DNA from: Methylobacterium goesingense
Lineage (GTDB): Bacteria; Pseudomonadota; Alphaproteobacteria; Rhizobiales; Beijerinckiaceae
Length of the DNA stretch: 64,000 bases
Direction: 5' to 3'
Assembly (NCBI RefSeq): GCF_022179225.1
Contig: NZ_BPQL01000023.1
Coordinates: 1-64,000 of the forward strand
Under the pieces are notes generated by a model that had not been told where the DNA came from, ran no database searches, and saw only the letters and a program-made list of their open reading frames with translations. Within the stretch, counting starts at the first letter, position 1; each line of letters opens with the position of its first letter. This document shows positions 56,098-64,000 of the stretch, in pieces. Position numbers and translations under genes: made by a program.

Positions 56098-57525
56098 ATG
56101 TCGGCCATCGGTCAACCGTCAGGCAACAATATGCTCTCGAACCTCGCCGCCCGCGACGTCGAAACCCTGATCCATCCCTACACCAACCTGGAGACGTTCC
56201 GCGAGACGGGACCGCTGGTGATCGAGCGCGGCCACGGGGTCTGGGTCTACGACAGCGACGGCCGTCCCTATCTCGAGGGCATGGCGGGCCTGTGGTGCAC
56301 GGCGCTCGGCTATTCCAACGAGGAACTGGTGGAGGCGGCCAGCGAGCAGATGGCGCGCCTGCCCTTCACGCACCTGTTCTCGGGGCGCAGCCACGACCCG
56401 GCGATCGAGCTCGCCGAGATCCTGAAGGAGCTGATGCCGGTTCCGACCTCGAAGATCTTCTTCACCTCCTCGGGCTCGGAGGCCAACGACACCCAGGTCA
56501 AGCTCACCTGGTACATGAACAACGCGCTCGGCCGCCCGCGCAAGAAGAAGATCCTCTCGCACATCAAGGGCTACCACGGCGTCACCGTAGCCACGGCCTC
56601 GATGACGGGCCTGCCCGCCAACCACGCCGACTGGGACCTGCCCCTGCCGGGCTTCCTGCACGTGGGCTGCCCGCACCATTACCGCTTCGCGGAAGCCGGT
56701 GAGAGCGAGGACGCCTTCACCACCCGGCTCGCCGCCGAGTTGGAGGCGCTGATCCTGCGCGAGGGCCCCGAGACCGTGGCGGCCTTCGTGGCCGAGCCCG
56801 TGCTGGGTGCGGGCGGCGCCATCCTGCCGCCGGCGGGCTACTACGCCAAGATCCAGGCCGTGCTCGACCGGCACGACGTGCGCTTCATCGCCGACGAGGT
56901 CATCTGCGGCTTCGGGCGGCTGGGCACCTGGTTCGGCTCCGAGGCGATGGGCATGGCGCCTGACAGCCTGTCCTTCGCCAAGGCGCTGACCTCCGGCTAC
57001 CTGCCGCTGGGTGGCATCTCGGTGGACGAGCCGCTCTATCGCCTCATGGTGCAGCAGAGCGCCAAGCTCGGCACCTTCGGTCACGGCACCACCTATTCGG
57101 GGCACCCGGTGGCCTGTGCCGTCGCCCTGAAGACCATCGCGATCTACAAGCGCGACCGCATCATCGAGGGCGTCGCCGAGAAGGCGCCGCAGTTTCAGGC
57201 GCGCCTCTCCGCGCTCGCCGACCATCCCCTCGTGGGGGAGGCGCGCGGGATCGGCCTGATCGGCGGCATCGAACTCGTGGCGGACAAGGCCTCCCGGCGC
57301 CAGTACGAGCCGAAGGCCGGCGTGGCGGCCCGCGTGGTCGCTTTCGCCCAGGCCGAGGGGCTGATCGTGCGGTTCCTCGCCGGCGACCGCGTCGCGGTCT
57401 GCCCGCCCCTCGTCATCGCGCCCTCCGAGATCGATACCCTGTTCGACCGGCTGGGCCGCGCCCTCGACAGGACCGAGGCCTGGATTGCCGAGCAGGGGCT
57501 CCAGGCCGCGCCCGCCCAACGCTGA
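56098..57525 (+). CDS. class III (omega) aminotransferase
   Basis: PLP-dependent aminotransferase of 475 residues. It carries the N-terminal FYMD-type start ERGHGVWVYDSDGRPYLEGMAGLWC, the phosphate-cup FTSSGSEANDTQVKL, YHGVTVATASMTG, the cofactor Asp in FIADEVICGFGRLGTWF and the Schiff-base Lys295 in SFAKALTSGYLPLGG. The family acts on omega-amino acids, polyamines or beta-alanine with pyruvate as acceptor; the pattern is closest to the omega-amino acid/pyruvate group. The ATG at 56131 with AGGCAA upstream is an alternative start. It is monocistronic. Exact substrate is not predictable. Confidence 0.88.
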   Translation: MSAIGQPSGNNMLSNLAARDVETLIHPYTNLETFRETGPLVIERGHGVWVYDSDGRPYLEGMAGLWCTALGYSNEELVEAASEQMARLPFTHLFSGRSHDPAIELAEILKELMPVPTSKIFFTSSGSEANDTQVKLTWYMNNALGRPRKKKILSHIKGYHGVTVATASMTGLPANHADWDLPLPGFLHVGCPHHYRFAEAGESEDAFTTRLAAELEALILREGPETVAAFVAEPVLGAGGAILPPAGYYAKIQAVLDRHDVRFIADEVICGFGRLGTWFGSEAMGMAPDSLSFAKALTSGYLPLGGISVDEPLYRLMVQQSAKLGTFGHGTTYSGHPVACAVALKTIAIYKRDRIIEGVAEKAPQFQARLSALADHPLVGEARGIGLIGGIELVADKASRRQYEPKAGVAARVVAFAQAEGLIVRFLAGDRVAVCPPLVIAPSEIDTLFDRLGRALDRTEAWIAEQGLQAAPAQR

Positions 57526-58190
57526 ACGACATCGCCCGCGGCGCGAAGATGAACTTCGCGCTGCATCATGCTTCGTGCAGTGCAATGCCGGATCGGAATA
57601 CGTACTTCACAGTCCCGACAAGTTCTTGTCTCTCCATCCCAATCAGCGGATCGTGAGAACTTTAAGCTTTCATTCATGTTGGGGGCGGTTCTATCGTTCT
57701 CGTGTCGCAGGAGGAGCGTCCGGGTGGAGCCAGTCGGTGCCCGTGAGACGTGCATGATCATGAATTGGGCAAGTCGACCCGTCGTGACATGTCGAGCGCA
57801 ACAGGACAGTCGTTCCATGTACCCCCGTGAACAGTCAGCGCGTCGCGATCAACGATCGAAGCCGTCCACGATCATTTCCGGTGAGCCCGGCGCGGTGCTT
57901 CGGCCCGTCGCCCTGCCGGCCCTCGCGGCCGCCGTGCGGGTCGTCGCCGCTCCCCGGAAATCGACCCGGACCTCGCTCCTGACCGGCACGCGCGACGCCC
58001 GTTTCGAGCACGAAGACACGCCGCTCGCCTGAGCCGGCGACGCCTGGGGCGGGATTTCGGCGATCCCGGTATCCCTTCCTCAACGCCTCGGATCTATCGC
58101 TGACCTCGGCACGGGACGCCTTCCTCGATTTCGTCACCATTGGCGATGAGGAAGGCGTGGCCGCGCGTCGCGCGATCGAGGACCATCACT
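57526..58190. other. 665-bp region without a firm gene
   Basis: This gap between two plus-strand genes starts with a lower-GC stretch (about 57540-57710). The only candidate gene is a weak 71-codon frame (57817-58032, separate entry). No tRNA or T-tract terminator was seen. The right end presumably holds the promoter of the metallophosphoesterase gene. Confidence 0.5.
57817..58032 (+). CDS. possible 71-residue small protein
   Basis: Frame of 71 codons starting MYPREQSARRDQRSKPST and ending FEHEDTPLA, with AGGACAG 8-11 bp before the ATG. The middle is hydrophobic-basic (LRPVALPALAAAVRVVAAPRK). There is no recognised family. Its codon use is not clearly different from random GC-rich sequence, so the call is tentative. 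Confidence 0.3.
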   Translation: MYPREQSARRDQRSKPSTIISGEPGAVLRPVALPALAAAVRVVAAPRKSTRTSLLTGTRDARFEHEDTPLA

Positions 58191-59141
58191 ATGCTCATCC
58201 TGCCGAGCCGCCGGCAGTTCCTGACGGGGCTCGGGGCGACGGCCGCCGTCATCGGGGGCACGGGCGCCTACGCCTTCGGGATCGAGCCGCTCTACCGCCT
58301 CGTGGTGACGCGCTACGCGCCCGTCCTGCCGCGCTGGACCCCGGGCCTCTCCCTGCGCGTGGCCGTGCTGGCGGATTTCCACGTGGGCGAGCCGTACATG
58401 CCCCTGGACCGGATCGCCGAGATCGTCGACGCCACCAACGCCCTGACGCCGGACCTCATCCTGATGCTGGGCGATTACCCGGCCGGGCCGAGCGTAACCC
58501 ATCGCAAGGTGCCGCTGACCGACTTCGCCCGGGTGGTCGCCCCGCTCAAGGCGCCCCTCGGGGTGTATTCCATCTTAGGGAACCACGACTGGTGGGACGA
58601 CCACGACGCCCAGATGCGTCTGGCCGGCCCCGTGGCGGCACGCCGCGCCCTCGAGGATGTCGGCATCCCGGTGATGGAGAACGATGCGCTGCGCCTCGTG
58701 AAGGATGGCAAGCCGTTCTGGGTCGCCGGGGTGGGTGACCAGATCCCCTTCCTGATCCAGGGCATCGACATTTCGCGCGCCGACCTTCCGGACACCCTCG
58801 CCAAGGTGACGGATGCGGCGCCCGTGCTGCTGATGATCCACGAGCCCGACCTGTTCCTCGACGTGCCGGAGCGGGTCTCGCTGACGCTGGCCGGTCACAC
58901 GCATGGAGGCCAGGTTCGCCTGTTCGGCTACTCGCCGGTGATCCCGTCCGTGCGGGGCAATGACTTCGCCTACGGCCACGTGGTGCGCCGGGGCCAGCAC
59001 ATGATCGTCTCCGGCGGCTTCGGCGTGAGCCGCATCCCGGTGCGGCTCGGCGTGCCGCCCGAGATCGTCCTGCTCGAACTCGGGGGCGAGACCGACGGCG
59101 CAGGCAAGACGGTGGAGCGGGCCAGGATCCTTCGGGGCTGA
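58191..59141 (+). CDS. Tat-exported metallophosphoesterase
   Basis: Protein of 316 residues. The N-terminus SRRQFLTGLGATAAVIGG is a twin-arginine signal. The calcineurin-like phosphoesterase motifs follow: VLADFHVGEPY, LMLGDYPAG, ILGNHDWWDDHD and LAGHTHGGQVRLFGY. It is related to YkuE/YaeI-type metallophosphoesterases, which act on phosphate esters outside the cytosol, some on lipid-linked substrates. The unusual GDYPAG (in place of GDxV/T) is as seen. The start at MLILPSRRQFL is chosen because it places the Tat motif at the N-terminus. Substrate unknown. Confidence 0.88.
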   Translation: MLILPSRRQFLTGLGATAAVIGGTGAYAFGIEPLYRLVVTRYAPVLPRWTPGLSLRVAVLADFHVGEPYMPLDRIAEIVDATNALTPDLILMLGDYPAGPSVTHRKVPLTDFARVVAPLKAPLGVYSILGNHDWWDDHDAQMRLAGPVAARRALEDVGIPVMENDALRLVKDGKPFWVAGVGDQIPFLIQGIDISRADLPDTLAKVTDAAPVLLMIHEPDLFLDVPERVSLTLAGHTHGGQVRLFGYSPVIPSVRGNDFAYGHVVRRGQHMIVSGGFGVSRIPVRLGVPPEIVLLELGGETDGAGKTVERARILRG

Positions 59142-59182
59142 GTTCCCGAAGACCTCCGGCCGCCGCGCCGCCTCCGCCCGGC

Positions 59183-59311
59183 CTACTTCTTGCCGGCCTT
59201 CGGAGCCGCCACCACCGTGCCCTTGGTGGAGGGGGCCGAGGCGTTGGTCTTCGGCACGGTCTTCTTGGGCTTCTTGGCCTCGCGGGTGCCGCGCTTTTGT
59301 TCGCTCGCCAT
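59183..59311 (-). CDS. 42-residue Lys/Ala-rich small protein
   Basis: Short frame beginning MASEQKRGTREAKKPKKTVP and ending APKAGKK, with a very strong GGGAGGAG ribosome-binding site about 8 bp upstream. The sequence is disordered, highly basic and Pro/Thr-rich, similar to tails of histone-like proteins. This type of short Lys-rich protein recurs in Hyphomicrobiales genomes, but function is unknown; nucleic-acid binding is inference. It lies between pccB and the metallophosphoesterase, on the pccB strand. Confidence 0.65.
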   Translation of the reverse strand: MASEQKRGTREAKKPKKTVPKTNASAPSTKGTVVAAPKAGKK

Positions 59312-59685
59312 GGTCTGTCTCCTCCCGTGATCGGGAGACGGATCATGCCACGGTTCGGCGGAAGCGCAGCATGCAATCGGCGCGACCGGACGCTTCCCCG
59401 GGGCGTCCGGAGCCGGCGTTGCGAAAGCCCGGCGGATCACCATTCGGGCTTCGCGCACGGGGCCTGAGGTTATTGGCTTCCTGTTCCGCCTGCCCGTCGA
59501 CCCGGCCGCCCTCCCCGGAGCGGTGGAGGTCCGGTTCAGCGGCCCGTCGGGCGCGTTCGTCCTCGGCGGCCGGCCGAACTGGCGAATGTCCTCGACGGGC
59601 CTGAAGCGGCGCCGGGACCTGCCCTCCATTGCTCCGCCGATCCTCGAATCGGCCTGAGGGGCGGCGGGCGCCGCCCGCCGGATCG
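59312..59685. other. intergenic region upstream of the Lys-rich protein gene
   Basis: This 374-bp gap lies downstream of pccB on the minus strand. A short plus-strand frame through 59400-59657 can be read with reasonable codon use but has no start with a ribosome-binding site and no family match, so it is not called. A small stem-loop follows the pccB stop (separate entry). Confidence 0.45.
59662..59680 (-). terminator. stem-loop downstream of pccB
   Basis: CGGCGGG-CGCCG-CCCGCCG is a perfect 7-bp stem with a 5-nt loop, a few bases after the pccB stop on the minus strand. There is no T-tract, so it is a weak or rho-aided terminator at best. Confidence 0.4.
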
Positions 59686-61218
59686 TCAGAGCGGGATGTT
59701 GTCGTGCTTCTTCCAGGGCTGCTCCATCTCCTTGGTGCGGAGCATACCGAGCGCCCGGGCGATACGCTTGCGGGTCGAGTGGGGCATGATCACCTCGTCG
59801 ATGTAGCCCCGCTCGGCAGCCACGAACGGCGAGAGGAAACGGTCCTCGTACTCGGAGGTCCGCGCCGCGATCTTGTCGGTGTCGCCGATCTCGCTCCGGA
59901 AGATGATCTCGACGGCGCCCTTGGCCCCCATCACGGCGATCTGGGCGGTGGGCCAGGCGTAGTTCAGGTCGGCGCCGACATGCTTGGAGGCCATCACGTC
60001 GTAGGCGCCGCCGAAGGCCTTGCGGGTGATGATGGTGACGAGCGGCACGGTGGCTTGGCTGTAGGCGAAGAGCAGCTTGGCGCCGTGCTTGATCAGGCCG
60101 CCATATTCCTGCGCGGTGCCGGGCAGGAAGCCCGGCACGTCGACGAAGGTGACGATCGGGATCGAGAACGCGTCGCAGTAGCGCACGAAGCGGGCCGCCT
60201 TGCGGGAGGCATCCGAATCGAGCACGCCGGCCAGCACCATCGGCTGGTTGGCCACGAACCCGACGGTGCGGCCCTCGATGCGGCCGAAGCCCGTGATGAT
60301 GTTGCGGGCGTAAGCGCCCTGGATCTCGAAGAAGTCGCCCTCGTCGGCGACCCGCCGGATCAGCTCGCCCATGTCGTAGGGCTTGTTCGGATTGTCGGGG
60401 ATGAGCGTGTCGAGGCTCATGTCGAGACGCAACGGATCGTCGAAGCTCTCGATCTCGGGGACGCCGTCGATGTTGTTGGCGGGCAGGAAGTCCACGAGGC
60501 GGCGGATCTGAAGCAGCGCCTCGACGTCGTTCTCGAAGGAGCCGTCGGCGATGGAGGATTTGGTGGTGTGGATCTTGGCGCCGCCGAGCTCCTCCGCCGT
60601 CACGACCTCGTTGGTGACCGTCTTCACCACGTCGGGGCCGGTGACGAACATGTAGCTCGTGTCGCGCACCATGAAGATGAAGTCGGTCATGGCCGGCGAG
60701 TAGACGTCGCCGCCGGCGCAGGGGCCCATGATCACGGAGATCTGCGGGATCACGCCGGAGGCGGCGACGTTGCGGCGGAACACTTCGCCGTAGCCGCCGA
60801 GCGCCGCGACGCCCTCCTGGATGCGGGCGCCGCCGGCATCGAAGATGCCGATGATGGGAGCGCGCATCTTGAGCGCCATGTCCTGGACCTTGACGATCTT
60901 GGCCGCGTGCGACTCCGAGAGCGAGCCGCCGAACACGGTGAAGTCCTTCGAGAACAGGAAGACGGTGCGGCCGTTGATGGTGCCCCAGCCGGTGACGACG
61001 CCGTCGCCGGGGATCTTCTGCTTCTCCATGCCGAAATCGGTGGAGCGGTGCTGCACGAACATGTCGAACTCCTCGAACGACCCGTGGTCGAGGAGGAGTT
61101 CGATGCGCTCGCGCGCCGTCAGCTTGCCGCGCTTGTGCTGGGCCACGACGCGGTTCTCGCCGCCGCCGAGGCGGGCCTGGGCGCGCCGCTCTTCCAGCTT
61201 CTCGAGAATGTCCTTCAT
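59686..61218 (-). CDS. pccB: propionyl-CoA carboxylase beta (carboxyltransferase) subunit
   Basis: Cytosolic carboxyltransferase of 510 residues that moves carboxyl from carboxybiotin to propionyl-CoA, giving methylmalonyl-CoA. It contains the N-terminal [19 protein letters not shown], the acyl-CoA oxyanion-hole glycines in [20 protein letters not shown] and [17 protein letters not shown], and the second half with [17 protein letters not shown] and [12 protein letters not shown]. Length is normal. In Methylobacteriaceae this enzyme belongs to the ethylmalonyl-CoA pathway for acetyl-CoA assimilation. The partner biotin subunit (pccA) is not in the window. It begins about 100 bp from the ATP12 gene on the same strand. 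Confidence 0.95.
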   Translation of the reverse strand: MKDILEKLEERRAQARLGGGENRVVAQHKRGKLTARERIELLLDHGSFEEFDMFVQHRSTDFGMEKQKIPGDGVVTGWGTINGRTVFLFSKDFTVFGGSLSESHAAKIVKVQDMALKMRAPIIGIFDAGGARIQEGVAALGGYGEVFRRNVAASGVIPQISVIMGPCAGGDVYSPAMTDFIFMVRDTSYMFVTGPDVVKTVTNEVVTAEELGGAKIHTTKSSIADGSFENDVEALLQIRRLVDFLPANNIDGVPEIESFDDPLRLDMSLDTLIPDNPNKPYDMGELIRRVADEGDFFEIQGAYARNIITGFGRIEGRTVGFVANQPMVLAGVLDSDASRKAARFVRYCDAFSIPIVTFVDVPGFLPGTAQEYGGLIKHGAKLLFAYSQATVPLVTIITRKAFGGAYDVMASKHVGADLNYAWPTAQIAVMGAKGAVEIIFRSEIGDTDKIAARTSEYEDRFLSPFVAAERGYIDEVIMPHSTRKRIARALGMLRTKEMEQPWKKHDNIPL

Positions 61219-61319
61219 GCGCAGGGCCCTGATTGGAGAGATGACGGCGCGCCCGCACGAACCTTGGCGGTGGCGATTTGAAACGGCCTTAGCACGCGGC
61301 GCATTCGGCGAAAATCGAT

Positions 61320-62129
61320 TTAACGACTCAACTGTGCCAGTCGCGCCGCGGCCTCGAACTCGGCCTGCCGCAGGGCGTGGCGGGCTTCCGCCTCCGCGTC
61401 GCCGCCCCAGACACTGGCCTGATAGGTCTCGTCCACGTGGGCCGCCGCCCAGGCCTCGGCCGGGCTCAGATGATCGCGCAGCACTGCGAGGGCGAGGACG
61501 AGCGATCCCGTGAGCGTCGTCAGGGTGTGCAGGGCGGCCAGCCGGAAGGGACCTTCGGTTTCTTCGATTCCCCGGCGTAGGGCCGCCACTGTGGTGTCCG
61601 GCTGGGTGACGTGCATCACCCCCTCGCCCAGGATGAAGCGGGCGCCCAGCGCCGCGTGCGCCCAGTCGAGGACAGGATCCCAGGCCTCACCTTGAGCCCG
61701 CACGAGGCGGTCCGGCTCGCCGGCCCGGTAAGCGAGGAGGTCCGTGCCCGCATAGGCCGAGAGGTCGTCCACCACTGCGTCGCGGCGGGGGGCCACCCCG
61801 TCGATGGCGGTGTTGGCGAGCCGCGTGAGCGGCATCGTGGCGGGATCGATGACCGCGACCTGCGCCGCCCATTCGGCGGCCACGGCCTCGGCCAGGGCCC
61901 GCGTCGGCAGGGCGAGCGGGTTGCGGGCCGGGGTGTTGGCGGGGCGTCCGTCGAGGGTCAGGCGAAAGCCCTCCCCGTGTGGCGCGAGGCCGGCCGCCTC
62001 GTAGAAGCGCTTCGGCAGCGCCGGCTTGGCCGGGCCGCGCGCCGAACGGGTCGGGTCGGGCGGAGGGCCCTCGGAGCCGCCGAGCCATTCGGGTGTCTGC
62101 GGGTCGGCGGGTGTCGGATCGTCGCTCAT
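61320..62129 (-). CDS. ATP12 family F1-ATPase assembly chaperone
   Basis: Protein of 269 residues. The conserved ATP12 core is present: [57 protein letters not shown] and [14 protein letters not shown] (in pieces). In mitochondria ATP12 chaperones the F1 alpha subunit; alphaproteobacteria carry the ancestral version. The first 45 residues are Pro/Asp-rich and variable. The start at MSDDPTPAD is preferred, and MPYLTRM six residues earlier is possible. In alphaproteobacteria this gene commonly lies next to a HAD phosphatase and an RluA gene, as here. Confidence 0.9.
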   Translation of the reverse strand: MSDDPTPADPQTPEWLGGSEGPPPDPTRSARGPAKPALPKRFYEAAGLAPHGEGFRLTLDGRPANTPARNPLALPTRALAEAVAAEWAAQVAVIDPATMPLTRLANTAIDGVAPRRDAVVDDLSAYAGTDLLAYRAGEPDRLVRAQGEAWDPVLDWAHAALGARFILGEGVMHVTQPDTTVAALRRGIEETEGPFRLAALHTLTTLTGSLVLALAVLRDHLSPAEAWAAAHVDETYQASVWGGDAEAEARHALRQAEFEAAARLAQLSR

Positions 62130-62178
62130 GCGGGTCAGATAGGGCATCCGCGCAGCGGCTGCGAGCGTCGGTGTGGGT

Positions 62179-62844
62179 TCAGGCCGGATCGCGGGCGGGG
62201 CCGGGAAACAGCGCCCCGAGATCCGCCGCGCTGTCGACCACGATGGAAGCGCCGGCTCCGAAGAGGGCCCCCACCGGATGGTAGCCCCAGGCCACGCCGA
62301 TGGCGGCGACGCCCGCGCTCACCGCCATCGCCATGTCGTAGGTCGTGTCGCCGATCATCACCGTGGCGCCGGGCTCGGCGCCCGCCGCGGCCATGGCCTG
62401 GACCAGCATCGCCGGGTCCGGCTTCGAGGGCGCGTCGTCGGCGCTCTGGGTGGTGGCGAACCAGCCCGTCCAGCCATGGGTCTCGATGAGGCGGTCGACG
62501 CCGCGCCGGGCCTTGCCGGTGGCGATGCCGAGCCGCACGTCGTCGCGGGCATGCAGGCGCGCCACGAGCTCACCCATGCCGGGAAACAGCGGCTCCTCGT
62601 AATTCGGGTCGAGGCGCAGGATGTTGAAGGCACGCTTGTAGCTCTCGGACAGGCCCTCGATCGGTCCGTCCTCGCCGACGAGGCGCCGGAACGCCTGGGG
62701 CAGGGAGAGCCCGACCACGGAGAGCGATTCCGTCCGGCTCGGCGCGGCCAGCCCGTGCTCGGCGAACGCCATGCCCTGCGCCGCCACGATGAGGTGCTGG
62801 CTGTCGACGAGGGTGCCGTCGACGTCGAAGACGATGAGCTTCAC
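62179..62844 (-). CDS. HAD-superfamily hydrolase, phosphoglycolate phosphatase-like
   Basis: Cytosolic phosphatase of 221 residues. Motif I is IVFDVDGTLVDSQ, motif II GIATGKARRGVDRL, motif III SKPDP and motif IV MIGDTTYDMAMAVSAGV. A helical C1 cap lies at residues 18-85. The start is GTG at 62844, directly before the first HAD motif, with a weak ribosome-binding site. It sits between ATP12 and the secreted Gln/Pro-rich protein gene, with a tandem repeat in the latter's 3' end 55 bp upstream. Natural substrate unknown. Confidence 0.87.
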   Translation of the reverse strand: MKLIVFDVDGTLVDSQHLIVAAQGMAFAEHGLAAPSRTESLSVVGLSLPQAFRRLVGEDGPIEGLSESYKRAFNILRLDPNYEEPLFPGMGELVARLHARDDVRLGIATGKARRGVDRLIETHGWTGWFATTQSADDAPSKPDPAMLVQAMAAAGAEPGATVMIGDTTYDMAMAVSAGVAAIGVAWGYHPVGALFGAGASIVVDSAADLGALFPGPARDPA

Positions 62845-62899
62845 GGCTGCGGGCCCCGCCGCCGGGGTGCCCGACCGATGGTTGACGCGTTGGCGCAGC

Positions 62900-62971
62900 T
62901 CATGGTTGGCGCGTGGGCGCGGATCATGGCTGGCGCGTGGGCGCGGATCATGGTTGGCGCGTGGGCGCGGC
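62900..62971. repeat. 24-bp tandem repeat, three copies
   Basis: Three consecutive 24-bp units (62900-62923, 62924-62947, 62948-62971) begin TCATGGTTGGCGCGTGGGCG and differ by one base in the middle unit (C for T) and in the last base. The period is a multiple of three. The rightmost unit holds the stop codon of the secreted Gln/Pro-rich protein on the minus strand (TGA at 62948-62950). Copy number could vary between strains. Confidence 0.85.
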
Positions 62972-63370
62972 CTGGGGCTGGCCGGTGCGCGGCCGGTCGT
63001 AGCCGAGCTTGCAGCGCACGAGGAACCGACGCCGGGCGCCGCCGCGCAGGCCGCGCGCATGCGAGACGCGGTTGCAGGCCGCGTAGGACGGACGGCGGTT
63101 GCGCCCCACCTGAGCCGCGCCGCGCCCACCGGCGGTGCCGGCGGCCGGGGCTGCGGGGCGGGGTGCCTGGACCTGTCCCGCCTGCCCTTGCTGCTGCCCC
63201 TGCCCTTGCCCCTGGGGCTGTACGGCCGCCGGGCTCGGCTGGCCCTGCGGCCGGGCCTGGGGCGCCGTCTGTGCCAGCACTGGGGTGCCGAGGCTCCCCG
63301 CGGGCAGCGTCAGGACGAGGAGCGCGAGGCCCAGCACGGAAGCGGGCTTCAGGATCGTGTCTCGATGCAT
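62948..63370 (-). CDS. secreted Gln/Pro-rich protein
   Basis: Protein of 140 residues. A signal peptide (LKPASVLGLALLVLTLPAGSLG, cleavage near VLAQT) is followed by a Gln/Pro/Gly low-complexity stretch (QGQGQGQQQGQAGQVQ, about residues 45-75) and a basic Cys-containing C-terminal domain (RRPSYAACNRVSHARGLRG, FLVRCKLGYDRP). I do not recognise the family. Two cysteines could form a disulfide. The ATG at 63370 is chosen to begin the signal peptide. The stop codon lies inside the 24-bp tandem repeat. Confidence 0.65.
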   Translation of the reverse strand: MHRDTILKPASVLGLALLVLTLPAGSLGTPVLAQTAPQARPQGQPSPAAVQPQGQGQGQQQGQAGQVQAPRPAAPAAGTAGGRGAAQVGRNRRPSYAACNRVSHARGLRGGARRRFLVRCKLGYDRPRTGQPQAAPTRQP

Positions 63371-63517
63371 CGTGGCGCGACGGTCCTTGGCCGGCGGCAC
63401 GGAGCCGACCGGACGATGTCCTGAAGGATAAGGCATGGCGGGCGCTTGCCAAGTCACAACATGCCGAGTTGCAACCTGCCGAGTCGCAACCTGCCAAGTC
63501 AGAACCTGCCGAGCCGC

Positions 63518-64000
63518 TCAGGCTTCTGGTGCCTCGACGATGGGGTCATAGCGCGCAGCGTCGAACCCGAGCAGATTCCAGCTCTGCGCCATATGCGGTG
63601 GAAGCGGGGCCGTGACGTCCACCGGGCGGCCGGTTTTGGGGTGGGGGATCACGATCCGGCGCGCGAGCAGGTGCAGGCGGTTCTGGATGCCGCCGGGCAG
63701 TTCCCAGTTCTCGATGCTGAAGTATTTCGGGTCGCCCACGATGGGGTGCCCGATATGGGCGGCGTGCGCGCGCAGCTGGTGCGTGCGCCCGGTGACCGGC
63801 TTCAGCGACAACCAGGACAGCTTCTGGGCCGCGTTGTCCACCATGGCGTAGTAGGTCAGCGCGTGAGCGGCGCCCTCGTCCCCGTGCTGGGCCACCCGCA
63901 TGCGCGCGTCGGCGTCGGTGGGTTCCTCCTTGGCGAGGTAGGTCGAGATGCGCCCCTGGGGCACGCGCGGCACCCCGGCGGTGAGCGCCCAGTAGACCTT
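63518..64000 (-). CDS. RluA family 23S rRNA pseudouridine synthase, 3' part (5' end outside window)
   Basis: Pseudouridine synthase that isomerises uridine in 23S rRNA. The visible 160 residues include VYWALTAGVPRVPQGRI, the conserved PVTGRTHQLRAHAAHIGHPIVGDPKYF segment (in pieces: GRTHQLRAHAAHIGHPI) and the C-terminal domain. The catalytic Asp motif (RLDxxTSG) lies in the missing N-terminal part. The gene runs off the right edge. RluC and RluD subfamilies cannot be told apart from this part. The gene order RluA-HAD-ATP12 is typical of alphaproteobacteria. Confidence 0.92.
   Translation of the reverse strand, partial: KVYWALTAGVPRVPQGRISTYLAKEEPTDADARMRVAQHGDEGAAHALTYYAMVDNAAQKLSWLSLKPVTGRTHQLRAHAAHIGHPIVGDPKYFSIENWELPGGIQNRLHLLARRIVIPHPKTGRPVDVTAPLPPHMAQSWNLLGFDAARYDPIVEAPEA

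Noticed and set aside
59400..59657. Plus-strand frame ending before pccB
   Set aside because: Reads through without start signal or ribosome-binding site; no recognisable domain.
59183..61258. Very long minus-strand frame overlapping pccB in another phase
   Set aside because: Arg/His/Pro-rich shadow; only its last 42 codons, with their own strong ribosome-binding site, are accepted as a gene.

Overview
The window is GC-rich, densely coded chromosomal DNA from an alphaproteobacterium of the Hyphomicrobiales, most likely a Methylobacteriaceae member (Methylobacterium/Methylorubrum-like). The evidence is the gene content (dnaK-dnaJ with an alphaproteobacterial heat-shock promoter, a DUF1127 gene, a DUF2865 protein, an ATP12-type chaperone beside pccB, an APH-type homoserine kinase), not any methylotrophy gene; none is present. 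There is no phage, transposase, integrase or CRISPR array. One tRNA (Val, anticodon GAC) is present.

Layout. 1-8.6 kb: deoA, a His/Gly-rich secreted protein, a phospholipid-methyltransferase-like protein, dnaJ and dnaK on the minus strand, a secreted protein of unknown role, a YqgE/AlgH protein and a 1-Cys peroxiredoxin. 8.66-8.85 kb: a 182-bp element with 25-bp terminal inverted repeats. 8.9-13 kb: thrB, ispH, and a MocR-type regulator divergent from a DUF1127 gene with a perfect palindrome between them. 13.2-19.2 kb: a Kef-type antiporter overlapping a MATE transporter, a spermidine-synthase-fold protein, a glycine-zipper protein, an outer-membrane barrel and a DUF2934 protein. 19.6-24.1 kb: an RND adaptor and a heavy-metal-type RND pump. 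24-31.8 kb: two glycosyltransferases, a YeeE/YedE transporter with a secreted rhodanese, a large GT-C-like membrane protein, an SDR and a single-domain PilZ protein.

32.5-45.1 kb is the most distinctive block: an unknown protein and a two-domain GT2 glycosyltransferase, a 454-bp gap, then one 2473-residue iterative-looking type I polyketide synthase (KS-AT-DH-MT-like-pseudoKR-ER-KR-ACP, no thioesterase). It is followed after 22 bp by a PLP-dependent alpha-oxoamine synthase and a textbook rho-independent terminator. The architecture mirrors the fungal Fum1/Fum8 pair that makes the fumonisin sphingoid backbone. The inferred product is a reduced long-chain amino-ketone: sphingoid-like, or CAI-1/LAI-1-like.

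45.2-64 kb returns to ordinary genes: a 51-residue small protein, mntH with an MntR-type palindrome upstream, a soluble triple-PAS chemoreceptor, a sensory diguanylate cyclase, a DUF2865 protein, an MBL hydrolase, DUF1499, MarR, a HAD phosphatase overlapping a YkgJ-like Cys-cluster protein, a class III aminotransferase, a Tat-exported metallophosphoesterase, a tiny Lys-rich protein, pccB, ATP12, a second HAD phosphatase, a secreted Gln/Pro-rich protein ending in a 24-bp tandem repeat, and the 3' part of an RluA-family pseudouridine synthase.

Limits: everything is read by eye from sequence and translation. Starts are chosen by ribosome-binding sites, signal peptides and family N-termini. No homology search was run.
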